Below are positions 28,209 to 35,978 of a DNA stretch of 64,000 nt, in pieces. The stretch is from positions 62,001 through 126,000 of the forward strand of contig CAWEEP010000059.1 in assembly GCA_963808125.1 (NCBI GenBank). Reading direction: 5' to 3'. This DNA is from CAWEEP01 sp963808125 (lineage in GTDB: Bacteria > Chloroflexota > Dormibacteria > Aeolococcales > Aeolococcaceae). The position numbers and the translations under genes are program-made. Positions within the stretch are counted from its first letter, which is position 1; each line of letters starts with the position of its first letter. The notes beneath the pieces are model-generated. The model was not told the DNA's origin and did not search any database. It saw only the letters and a list, made by a program, of their open reading frames with translations.

Positions 28209-28531
28209 TTGTCCGCGACTGGGTAGAGGTGGGGGACATCGCCGACCTCCCCCCCGGCCAGGCCCTGCGGGTGGTGGTCGGCGACGTTCCCCTGGCCGTC
28301 TTCAACGTCCTGGGCACGCTCCACTGCATCGACGACACCTGCACCCATGAGAAGGCATCGCTAAGCGACGGCGACATCGACATCGACCGCTGCGCGGTCG
28401 AGTGCCCGTTGCACGGCTCCGTTTTCGACCTGATGACCGGCGACGCCGTCAGCCTGCCGGCCGTGGAGCCCGTGCGCGTCCATCATGTGGAGGTCGCGGA
28501 TGGGATGATCCGCATCTCCCTCGGCGAATGA
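28205..28531 (+). CDS. Rieske-type ferredoxin
   Basis: 108 residues. The [2Fe-2S] ligands are Cys and His in CTHEKASLSDG and Cys and His in VECPLHGSVFDL. It resembles the small soluble ferredoxins of dioxygenase systems, which are common between sufD and sufS in high-GC Gram-positives. It probably donates electrons or acts as an early cluster acceptor. GTGA overlap with sufD; sufS begins 7 bp downstream. Confidence 0.93.
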   Translation: MIVRDWVEVGDIADLPPGQALRVVVGDVPLAVFNVLGTLHCIDDTCTHEKASLSDGDIDIDRCAVECPLHGSVFDLMTGDAVSLPAVEPVRVHHVEVADGMIRISLGE

Positions 28532-28538
28532 AGCGACC

Positions 28539-29793
28539 GTGACCACCCGCGGCGATCCCCTCTCCAACTCGGCGCTGGACGTCCAGCGCATCCGGGCCGA
28601 CTTCCCGATCCTGGCACGCGAGGTCAACGGCAGTTCCCTCGTCTACCTCGAACTCGGCGGCGACGTCGCAGAAGCCGGTTCAGGTCCTGGAGGCGGTGGA
28701 CGCCTACTACGGCCGGAGCAACGCCAACGTCCACCGCGGTGTGCACCAGCTCGCCAGCGAGGCGACCGACGTCTTCGAGCAGTCAAGGGAGAGGGTGGCG
28801 CGCTTCATCGACGCCGACCCGGCGGGGCTCGTCTTCGTGCGCAACACCACCGAGGCCCTGAACTTGGTGGCGAGCTCGTACGCCCGGGAGCTCCTCTCCC
28901 CCGGTGATCGCCTTGTGCTGAGCGTCACCGAGCACCACAGCAACCTGGTGCCGTGGCAGCTCGCCGCGCAGCGCTCCCGTCTCCTCCTGGCTTTCATCGG
29001 CCTGGGCGACGACGGCCGCCTCGACCTCTCCAATCTCGACGAGCTCCTCGCCCCCCCCACCCGTCTGCTCAGCCTCACCCAGCAGTCGAACGTCCTGGGC
29101 ACCATCAACGACGTCGCCGCCATCACCCGTGAGGCCCACGCGCAAGGCGTTCTCGTCTGTGTCGACGCCGCGCAGTCGGTCCCCCACATGCGGGTCTCGG
29201 TGCGCGAGCTGGGGGTAGACTTCCTGGCCTTCTCCGGCCACAAGATGTGCGGTCCGATGGGGATCGGCGCTCTCTGGGCCCGGCCCGAGCTGCTGGAACG
29301 CATGCCGCCCTACCAGGGGGGCGGGGGGATGATCTTCAAGGTCGAGCTCGAAAGCTCGTCGTGGGATGAGATCCCCCACAAGTTCGAGGCGGGGACCCCC
29401 GATGTCGCTTCGGCGGCCGGCCTCGCCGCCGCCTGCGACTACCTGGACGTGGTGGGCATGGAGAGCATCCACGCTCACGAACGGGCGCTGGTGCGGCACA
29501 TGCTCGATGTCCTCGACGAGTTGGGTGCCACCGTCTACGGGCCGCGTGACCTCGTCGTCCACGGTGGTTCCGTCAGCTTCAACATCGCCGACGTCCACCC
29601 TCACGACACCGGCACCATCCTCGACCGCGAGGGCATCGCCGTCCGAGCGGGGCACCATTGCTGCCAGCCGCTGATGCGGCGTCTGGGTGTGGCCGCCACG
29701 ACACGCGCCTCGGTGTACCTCTACACCAGCCATGAAGAGATCGACCGGCTCGGCGAGGGCCTGGCCGAGGTGCGGCGGGTCTTCAGGGTCTGA
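28539..29793 (+). CDS. sufS: Cysteine desulfurase SufS, one-base frame break
   Basis: About 417 residues as a composite. It starts at a GTG at 28539 and reads LREVNGSSLVYL-like sequence, then one extra A at 28651-28652 breaks the frame; removing it gives LDSAATSQKPVQVLEAV, the exact SufS consensus. Downstream are the PLP Lys in FSGHKMCGPMG and the active Cys in VRAGHHCCQPLM, in the short loop of group II enzymes that need SufU or SufE as acceptor. sufU is at 31565. The precise repair by one base argues for a sequencing error. Confidence 0.9.
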
Positions 29794-29802
29794 CCGGTCG
29801 GG

Positions 29803-31168
29803 TCAGCCCTTCCCGGGTGGGCGCGAGCGCAGCAGCCTGCGCACCACTCGGCCCATCCTCCTCAGTGGATGACGCGGGCCTCTCACCGGCTCGGAGCCCC
29901 CGCCTCCATTGCCGGCCCGGCGGCCGCGCCCCGTTGCGGAGGCGGTTGTGGCGGGCACGCTGGGGTCGTCCCCTGAGAGGCTCCGGATCTCGACCTCCAC
30001 GCGCAGTGGTGTGCCACCACGCTGCCCGAACCAGCCCACGGGCTCCTGCACCATGTCCCATTCCAGGACCTACGCACCAGGCTGCGGCGGAGCCGCCACG
30101 TGGGCTGTGAGCACCACCGTCTCGTCCGGGGCCACCCTTTGCGGAAGCCAGCTCCGCACCCCGTCGTGGACGACCTCCTCACCATCCCGCCACCAGTGGT
30201 ACGAGACGTGGATCGGGCCCGGAGCACCGCCGGTGTCCCAGACACCGTCGCTCGTGTTGCGCACGGTGAGATGAGCCAGGTGGGCGCTTTCCCGGGCCAT
30301 GACCCTGGGCGTGTCGTGGCCCAGGAAGGCGACGCCGCAGTCGGTGAGAAGGAGTGAGCTGCGCCTGGCCGACGTCGTCATGTCGACCGTCGAGGTCACC
30401 AGTGCCGCTGCCGATGGCGCGGCGGCTGATTCAGCTCGTGCCACTGGCGCCGGTGCCCGGCGCGCCGCGAGCATCGCCTCGGCGAAATCGATCACCGTGA
30501 GCTCGGCTGCGGGAACGACCGCTTCCGCGGCGGAGCGCTCCTCGAAGAGGTAGTACTCCTTACAGGCTCCGTGATACCGCTCCCAGACCTTGCGCTCCCG
30601 CTGCTCCCGGGTGCACCAAAGAAGGTCGAGATGGTAGAAGGGCGCCTCGTCCTGATCGAGCACCTTTCCCGCGCCCAGAACCGTCGTGGCAGTGTGCATC
30701 TCCGGCGAGTGCCAGAAGATGCTGGGGATGTTGCGGAAGAGCCGAAGGCAGGGGTCGTATCCCCACGGAGACTGGGTCAACCAGCCGAGCCGCCCGTCAG
30801 CCTGGCGGATGAGCCTTCGGCGGTCGAAGTAGTAGTGGGTGAGCTCCGGCGCGTCGAGCAGGCGAGGGAGACTCGCCGCGAATTCGGGGCCCATGAACTC
30901 GTCGTCGTCGAGGTGGAGGATCCATCCGCCGCCTGCCTGATGGAATATCCAATTGGCGGCGGCGGCGTTCGAAGTCCCCATCCGGATGCTCGACCAGGTA
31001 GGTGCGATCGGCGACGCGGCGAGCGATCGCCTCGGTGGCATCGTCGGACGACGCGTCGATGGCGATGACGATCTCGTCGGCATAGGCGCGGACGGCTCCC
31101 GCCCACAACTCCAGGGAGGCGGCGGAGTTTCGGGTGAGGCTGCAGACAGTGAGCCGGGACGGCGTCAT
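29803..31168 (-). CDS. Family 2 glycosyltransferase with C-terminal Ig-like domain; frame break and in-frame TAG
   Basis: Composite of about 455 residues. The N-terminus from the ATG at 31168 reads LTVCSLTRNSAASLELWAG and IVIAIDASSDDATEAIARR; the frame changes in a CCCC/GGGG run near 30976-30979 to SNAAAANWIFHQAGGGWILH and LDDDEFMGPE, the metal-binding acidic motif. The C-terminal ~170 residues form a beta domain (HVSYHWWRDGEEVVHDGVRS, RVAPDETVVLTAHVAAP), interrupted by TAG at 30070-30072 where Tyr fits (PGA-Y-VLEWDMVQEPVGWF), and continue to 29803. It lies antisense between sufS and sufU, so it splits the Suf set. Confidence 0.65.
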
Positions 31169-31564
31169 GGCGCAACGCGGCGGGCCGACGGGGTGCCGCC
31201 TCCACTCTGCCGCGCCGGCTGAGATGACCGCATCAACCGCTCGCGGTCGGAGTCCGTGCCGCCGTCCGTTTGGCAAGTCGGCGACAGAGAGGACACGCCT
31301 GCCGTCGTCAGGACCATCCGATGGCTCCATTGGGTGTCGTGACCCGCTCAGGGGTGGAGTGAAGTATGCATTCGCGATTTCGCCACCCGCTGCTGAGTGC
31401 CGCCGGTGTGAGCGCGCTTGCCCGCGCCGAGCACAAGGGGCACGTGGGAGATCGAGGGACGGAGGCCTGTCCGGCCCGTCTGGTAGGCGACACCGCAACG
31501 CCGGCGAGAGGCTTGTCCGGACCCGTCCAGGGGTTGAGCCCCGCGGCTGCGTACAATTCTGAGC
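31169..31564. other. Intergenic region between divergent genes
   Basis: A 396-bp spacer between the glycosyltransferase start and sufU. I see only the sufU promoter at its right end; no gene, tRNA or strong hairpin was recognised. A reading frame in phase with the glycosyltransferase stays open to about 31711 on the minus strand, but it looks like chance in GC-rich DNA. Confidence 0.4.
31552..31557 (+). promoter_or_regulatory. -10 element TACAAT, leaderless start of sufU
   Basis: TACAAT, 7 nt, then the ATG at 31565. It shows that sufU has a promoter separate from the main suf operon. Confidence 0.55.
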
Positions 31565-32017
31565 ATGGCAGTCGGATATACCCCCGTCGACGACGACCTC
31601 TATCGCGAGATCATCCTCGACCATTACCGCAATCCCCGCCGCCGCGGCGAGGTGAATCCGGCCGACGGCGCCCTCGAGGCGGACAACCCGCTGTGCGGCG
31701 ATGAAATCCACCTGACCTGGCGCCTAGACGGCGAGGGGAAGGCGGAGGTCGCCTTCACCGGCAGGGGTTGCTCGATCAGCCAGGCTGCGGCGAGCATGCT
31801 CTGCGAGGGCTGCAACGGAAGAAGCCGTGAGGAGGCGGTCAGCTTGGCCCGACGCTATCGGGAGATGTTGGTGGCGGACGGTGGGACCGGCGAGCTCGGC
31901 GATCTCGAGGCCCTCCAGGGTGTGCGGGCGTACCCCGTCCGCGTCAAGTGCGCCACCCTCGCCTGCAACGCCATCCTCCGCGCCCTGGACACCCCGACAG
32001 AAGGAGACGCCGCATGA
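31565..32017 (+). CDS. sufU: Sulfur-transfer/scaffold protein SufU
   Basis: 150 residues, IscU fold. The three conserved Cys are in NPLCGDEI, FTGRGCSISQAAASML and RVKCATLACNAI, and the extra insert between the second and third (CEGCNGRSREEAV) is typical of SufU rather than IscU. It takes the persulfide from SufS with the help of zinc. ATGA overlap with the next gene. Confidence 0.94.
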   Translation: MAVGYTPVDDDLYREIILDHYRNPRRRGEVNPADGALEADNPLCGDEIHLTWRLDGEGKAEVAFTGRGCSISQAAASMLCEGCNGRSREEAVSLARRYREMLVADGGTGELGDLEALQGVRAYPVRVKCATLACNAILRALDTPTEGDAA

Positions 32018-32391
32018 GCGACATCCGGACCGACGCCGCCCCGGCCGTCTCGCCCGCCACCGCCGCCGCAGGGAGCGAGACGCTGAAGGCCTCCGAGGAG
32101 ATGATCAGGGACGCCCTCGCCGAGGTCTACGACCCGGAGATCGGCATCGACATCGTCTCCCTCGGGCTCATTTATGGCACCGAGGTTGACGACGTCGGCC
32201 TGCTCACGGTCGACATGACCCTGACCTCGCCGTTCTGCCCCCTGGGCAGCATCCTCCAAGCCCAGATCCACGCCGTCTGCGCCACTCTCCCCGGCGTCGA
32301 TGACGTTCGGGTGAACCTCGTCTGGGTCCCGCCGTGGGATCCCCGGACGATGGCGTCGGACGAGGCCAGGCTGGAGCTCGGCATCTATTGA
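32014..32391 (+). CDS. DUF59/MIP18-family Fe-S assembly factor (SufT/PaaD-like)
   Basis: 125 residues with AGGAG before the ATG. EVYDPEIGIDIVSLGLIYGT is the DUF59 signature, and LTSPFCPLGSIL carries the conserved Cys. Homologues assist cluster insertion or maturation of target proteins; the gene is normally placed right after sufU, as here. Confidence 0.92.
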   Translation: MSDIRTDAAPAVSPATAAAGSETLKASEEMIRDALAEVYDPEIGIDIVSLGLIYGTEVDDVGLLTVDMTLTSPFCPLGSILQAQIHAVCATLPGVDDVRVNLVWVPPWDPRTMASDEARLELGIY

Positions 32392-32435
32392 GCCGGCGCC
32401 ACCCAGCCGTGAGCCCCCGCAGCTAGCGACGCGGG

Positions 32436-32819
32436 ATGTCTGCGGTGCCCGAGCGGCTCTACGACAAGCGCCAGGCCGACGCGGTGCTGCCCCGTCTCCG
32501 AGAGCTGATTGGCGATCTGCAGACTGCGGCTGCCTCGGATGCGGCGCTGGTCGCCCGCGAGAATCTCGCCGCGGCGGGCCGCTCCAACGGCTCGGCGGCG
32601 GCCGCGGCGGCGGCGAGCAGCGCGGTGGCCGAGATCGGTGCCGCTCTCGATGAGATCGATCGCCTCGGCGTCATCCTCCGCGACGCCGCGACCGGCCTGT
32701 GCGACTTCCCTGCGAATCGGGGGGGCGATGACGTCTATCTGTGCTGGAAGCTGGGCGAGGACGAGGTGGGCTGGTGGCACCCACGAGACGTCGGCATCGC
32801 GGGACGCCGCCCGCTGTAA
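32436..32819 (+). CDS. DUF2203 family protein
   Basis: 127 residues. The N-terminal helix (LYDKRQADAVLPRLRELI) and C-terminus (GLCDFPANRGGDDVYLCWKL and VGWWHP) match the DUF2203 pattern as I know it. An Ala-rich stretch in the middle (NGSAAAAAAASSAVAEIG) is probably a flexible helix. Function unknown; it is encoded 44 bp after the Fe-S factor, perhaps in the same transcript. Confidence 0.82.
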   Translation: MSAVPERLYDKRQADAVLPRLRELIGDLQTAAASDAALVARENLAAAGRSNGSAAAAAAASSAVAEIGAALDEIDRLGVILRDAATGLCDFPANRGGDDVYLCWKLGEDEVGWWHPRDVGIAGRRPL

Positions 32820-32847
32820 CCGCGTCCGCGGAGCCCGGAGCAGCGTT

Positions 32848-33422
32848 TCACGGCCACGGGGAATCGGGCCAGTCGGCCCAGAGGGTAAGCGGGCCTGACG
32901 TGGCTTCGGGCGGCCCCAGCGCGTCGTTGAACAAGTTCATGACCGGACCGCTTCCACTGTGTGAGCTGTCCACGATAACCAACCGGATGTGGTACCTGGA
33001 CATGGTGGTCCTGGTCGCCGCCACCAGCTCGGAGTTGACCGGAAGCTTCGGTCCGTTCCCAAGGGGAAGCCCTCCTGGGCGGCGAGAAACTGCTGTAGAC
33101 CCGAGGGGTTCATGCGGCCCGGCACGGGCGTTCCGGTGCCGTCGGGACCCCGGATGCAGACATAGCCGCCGAGGAGGCGGAAGTTGAAGCCGTCCGTGGC
33201 CTGCCAGAGCATTGGCTCGGTGACGGATGCGGCGTCATACGGGTACGTGATGGTCACCGGGTCTCCTGCTGGAATCGCTCGACTGAGAGTTGCCGGGAGC
33301 GGAGACCCCACCGCCGTCACATAGGGCCAGTTCGGCAGTTGAGTGACGCCCAGGGCCACGCGTCGGGTGGTCGGCGCCGGGATGGAGGGCCGGGGCTTGA
33401 GCTGGCTGGCGTTAGCCCTTGG
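32848..33422 (-). pseudogene. C-terminal remnant of a membrane glycosyltransferase-like protein
   Basis: Only the extracytoplasmic tail is present: NWPYVTAVGSPLPATLSRAI, DPVTITYPYDAASVTEPMLW, then, after a frame change near 33050, LPVNSELVAATRTTMSRYHI and PLTLWADWP before a stop at 32848. Such tails end polytopic surface-sugar membrane proteins in related genomes. Upstream there is a stop at 33423-33425 and no hydrophobic spans, so the membrane part is gone. No start is supported. Confidence 0.5.
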
Positions 33423-33534
33423 TCACCTCCACGAGGGACTCGGCGGCTGTTCGGCATCGTCGCCGGGGAACCCCGCCACCGCGCGAGGTGGGTCTTGGGA
33501 GCGAAGGCTGTAGCCTCGGCCTCGGCGCTCCCGG

Positions 33535-33540
33535 TACACT
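33535..33540 (+). promoter_or_regulatory. Candidate -10 TACACT for a small transcript
   Basis: TACACT ahead of a structured leader and a ribosome-bound mini-gene. No start codon lies 6-8 nt downstream, so this message would have a ~90-nt leader. Confidence 0.3.
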
Positions 33541-33633
33541 GTCAGAAGCGTCTCCGGCCCACCGTCTCACCGCACCTTCTGAACGACGCTTCGCGGTCCT
33601 GAGGCGATGCGGCACTCCAAGAAAAGGAGGGTC

Positions 33634-33696
33634 ATGCCGATGAATGATTGCCCAAGTACAGGCTTACAGCCGACCAGCGCCGGAGGCGTTTGCTGA
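33634..33696 (+). CDS. Possible 20-residue peptide with strong ribosome binding site
   Basis: AAAAGGAGGG directly precedes the ATG at 33634; it is one of the strongest Shine-Dalgarno sequences in the window, where most genes have none. The peptide has two Cys (positions 6 and 20) and ends GGVC. No downstream gene lies on the same strand before the terminator-like hairpin, so an attenuator role is less likely. It may be a microprotein or chance. Confidence 0.35.
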   Translation: MPMNDCPSTGLQPTSAGGVC

Positions 33697-33762
33697 TCGC
33701 CGAAAGCCGGACCATGTGAGACGCGATCGCTGACAGCGATCGGGGCGTCTCCGAGCGCTCGA

Positions 33763-33800
33763 CGGGGTGTCCACCGCACAGGTGGGCGCCCCGTTGTCGT
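33763..33800 (+). terminator. Hairpin followed by T-rich stretch
   Basis: CGGGG and CCACC arms (33763-33775) pair with GGTGG and CCCCG (33781-33793) around a 5-nt loop, followed by TTGTCGTTT. It would end the small plus-strand transcript before the convergent gene at 33862. Confidence 0.45.
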
Positions 33801-33861
33801 TTCCGTCGGCTCGCCGGACGGGACCGCGCCCGCCCGTTGCGGCCGGGCCCAGAAGATCCCC

Positions 33862-34476
33862 TCAGACGAAGCGGGCGGCCTCCAGTTGCGCCTCTCGGGT
33901 GGCCGCCCTCGGAGCGGCCACGATCTGATCCGTCTCCACGTAGCCCTCGGTACCGTCTGCCAGGCGCACCCGAGTGAAGGGCCCGGTTCCCCCCGGCAGA
34001 GCCTCGACCGGGCTGGCAGTGAGGATGCCGGCGCCCCGCGGAGCGTCCCACTCCGCGGCGGTGAAGAGGTGATAGGGCATGCCCGCCCACGACGCGACGA
34101 GGCTGATCGGGCCTGGCGGCACCCGCCTGGCGCGGTAGACGGTGCGGTCGTCCGCTGAGCCGTGGGTCAGGAGATTGACCAACTGGAGAGCCCGGGGCAC
34201 CGCCCCGAGGCCGGCGCTGGCGGCGACGGTGACCAGGGTCCCGGCCGGCGTGATCTGCGCCTCGCACGTGACCCACCTGGTCCTGAACCCGACGCGCTTG
34301 GACCACTGGCCGATGAGACCCTTGCGGCGGAACTCGACGACGCGGGCCCGTCCTTCGCCAATCACCTCGAAGCGAAAGGGGAAGGTGCCCAGCATCTGCT
34401 CCATGACCGAGAAGACCTCTCGCGGAGGCACGGCGGCAAGGAGAGTCCAGCGATGAGCCTGCTTCGCCTTGAACAT
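33862..34476 (-). CDS. Hypothetical protein with SRPBCC-like and SH3-like parts
   Basis: 204 residues. The start at 34476 is set by TACAAT 7 nt upstream. The first ~150 residues (HRWTLLAAVPPREVFSVMEQ, VVEFRRKGLIGQWSKR) resemble START/SRPBCC-like proteins that bind hydrophobic ligands. The end (GPFTRVRLADGTEGYVETDQ) looks like a small SH3-type barrel. Both readings are by eye. Function unknown. Confidence 0.65.
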   Translation of the reverse strand: MFKAKQAHRWTLLAAVPPREVFSVMEQMLGTFPFRFEVIGEGRARVVEFRRKGLIGQWSKRVGFRTRWVTCEAQITPAGTLVTVAASAGLGAVPRALQLVNLLTHGSADDRTVYRARRVPPGPISLVASWAGMPYHLFTAAEWDAPRGAGILTASPVEALPGGTGPFTRVRLADGTEGYVETDQIVAAPRAATREAQLEAARFV

Positions 34477-34483
34477 GATCGAG

Positions 34484-34489
34484 ATTGTA
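34484..34489 (-). promoter_or_regulatory. -10 element TACAAT, leaderless start
   Basis: TACAAT on the minus strand with 7 nt to the ATG at 34476. Confidence 0.52.
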
Positions 34490-34526
34490 CGAAGGGGCGG
34501 CCCCGCGGAGGCCCGCTTCCCACGCG

Positions 34527-34999
34527 TCAGGTCCCGCCGGCGGCACTCCCGGGGAGGCGCCGCCGCTGCGGGCGGGGCGGGATGGCGGGAAGGGGGAGGG
34601 ACGGCGAACTGCCCGGCCGGACCAACGGGTCGACGGTCGCCAGCGGCAGCCTCGTGAACACCTCGATCTCGTAGGTCTGGCACATGGCGTCGAAGCGGTC
34701 GCGGGCGGGACCGTCCAGCCACTCCCGGTGCTGGGCCAGGAAGGGCACGACCGCACGGCGGAGGTACGGCCCGCGGGCCATCCACTGATAGTAGTCGCGA
34801 CCGGCGTGGTGGTACGGCCCGTAGAGGCTCCCGCCGGGAAGCGCCAGGTCAGCCACCGGAAGATGCCCTCGTGGCGCACGTGCATCCGGAGTGTGATCTG
34901 GGGTTGCCTCCCGTCGCCACCAAAATGCGCCTCTCCGGCGAGGAGCCCGAGGAGGTAGCCGGTGCTGATCCCGTCGACGTCGCGCAGGAGGGTGTCCAT
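34527..34999 (-). CDS. LAGLIDADG-type endonuclease-like protein, one-base frame break
   Basis: About 157 residues. STGYLLGLLAGEAHFGGDG matches the first LAGLIDADG helix with its acidic end, and QITLRMHVRHEGIFRWLTWR the following strands. A missing base in the CCGG run near 34834-34838 breaks the frame; with one base added, it continues GGSLYGPYHHAGRDYYQWMA. It is free-standing, not inside an intron or intein. Such proteins are either homing endonucleases or domesticated DNA binders. TAGAAT lies 9 nt before the ATG. It is divergent from parA. Confidence 0.68.
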
Positions 35000-35019
35000 A
35001 TCATCTGTATTCTAGAGCT

Positions 35020-35049
35020 TGTTTCACCGTAGGTTGTTTCCGTGAATCA
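35020..35049. promoter_or_regulatory. Possible degenerate parS site upstream of parA
   Basis: TGTTTCAC at 35020-35027 is half of the parS palindrome, and TGTTTCCGTGAATCA at 35035-35049 resembles the full site (TGTTTCACGTGAAACA) with one base missing and a change near the end. The position just before parA fits. Given the indel errors in this sequence, the missing A could be an error. Confidence 0.4.
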
Positions 35050-35120
35050 CCGCCGCACGCCTCGGCGGCCCTGAGGGCCGCTCCACCGCCGGCCGGCGGC
35101 CGGCTGACCTCTCCTCCCGC

Positions 35121-35126
35121 CATAAT
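35121..35126 (+). promoter_or_regulatory. -10-like CATAAT, leaderless start of parA
   Basis: CATAAT, 6 nt, then the GTG at 35133. The first base differs from consensus, but the spacing matches the other leaderless genes. Confidence 0.42.
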
Positions 35127-35132
35127 CCAGAC

Positions 35133-35941
35133 GTGCCCGCCCTCGTCATCGCAGTCGCCAACCAGAAGGGCGGCGTAGGCAAGACCACGACGGTGATCAA
35201 CGTCGCCGCCGTCCTGGCCGAGATGGGACGGCGGGTCCTCCTCATCGACTGCGATCCTCAGGCCAACGCCACGTCGGGTCTGGGCGTGGCTCGGCGGGAC
35301 ATCAGCGCCAGCATCTACGACGTCCTCGTCCTCGGGCGCCCGCTCTCGGAAGCCCGGATCCCCACCCGTGTCCCGCGCCTCGAACTCGATTCCCTCCGAC
35401 ATCGCTCTCGCCGGAGCCGAAATCGAGCTGGTCGCGGTCGCACGGCGGGAGAAGCGCCTCACCTACGCCCTGGAGGCCCTGGCCGACGACCCGGTGGACT
35501 ACATCTTCCTCGACTGCCCGCCCAGCCTCGGGCTGCTCACCGTCAACGCGGTGGTCGCCGCCCATGCCCTGCTGGTTCCCATTCAGTGCGAGTTCTATGC
35601 GCTCGAGGGGCTTGGCCTGCTCACGCACACGATCCAGCTGCTCCGGCGCGAGCTGAACCCGACCCTCGCCATCGCGGGCATTGTCCTGACCCTCCACGAT
35701 GCCCGGTTCGACTCTCGCCAACCAGGTTGTCGACGAGGTCCGCGTCCGCTTCGGCGACGATGTCCTCGATCCGGTCATCCCCCGCAACGTCCGGCTGAGC
35801 GAGGCTCCCAGTTACGGCCTCCCCATCACCGAATACGCGCCAACCTCCCGCGGTGCCATCGCATATCGCGACCTGGCCGCCAATCTCGACGCCCGCCTCC
35901 AAGAACGCGCCGCCGACCTTCTGGCGGGTTCCCTCGCATGA
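35133..35941 (+). CDS. parA: Chromosome-partitioning ATPase ParA, two frame breaks
   Basis: About 268 residues as a composite of three frames. The deviant Walker A motif is QKGGVGKTTT at 11-20, followed by LLIDCDPQANATSGLG. An extra base near 35384 and another near 35711 break the frame; the repaired protein reads LELIPSDIALAGAEIEL and DARFDLANQVVDEVR, the usual Soj/ParA sequence, with FLDCPPSLGLLTVNA between them. It partners ParB in origin segregation. Precise single-base repair and an essential role point to sequencing errors. Confidence 0.9.
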
Positions 35942-35978
35942 CCGCGACAGCCGCCTCTCAGAAAGGGGGACCATCCCG

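Larger units (their letters stand above)
33547..33800 (+). ncRNA. Candidate small structured transcript
   Basis: In a gene-poor 440-bp spacer, an 8-bp stem pairs GAAGCGTC (33545-33552) with GACGCTTC (33585-33592). A strong Shine-Dalgarno with a 20-codon frame follows, then a hairpin at 33720-33749 (GACGC and GATCGCT arms) and a terminator-like hairpin at 33763-33793. It does not match tRNA, tmRNA, RNase P or SRP RNA as far as I can tell. Ends are guesses from the putative promoter and terminator. Confidence 0.3.

Noticed and set aside
14656..30072. TAG codon reassignment as an explanation for in-frame ambers
   Set aside because: parB and gmd end normally in TAG, and only two cases exist among many other base errors.
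31308..31556. Minus-strand frame of 82 codons in the spacer before sufU
   Set aside because: No start signal, no family resemblance, and it overlaps the sufU promoter region; coding bias is not convincing.
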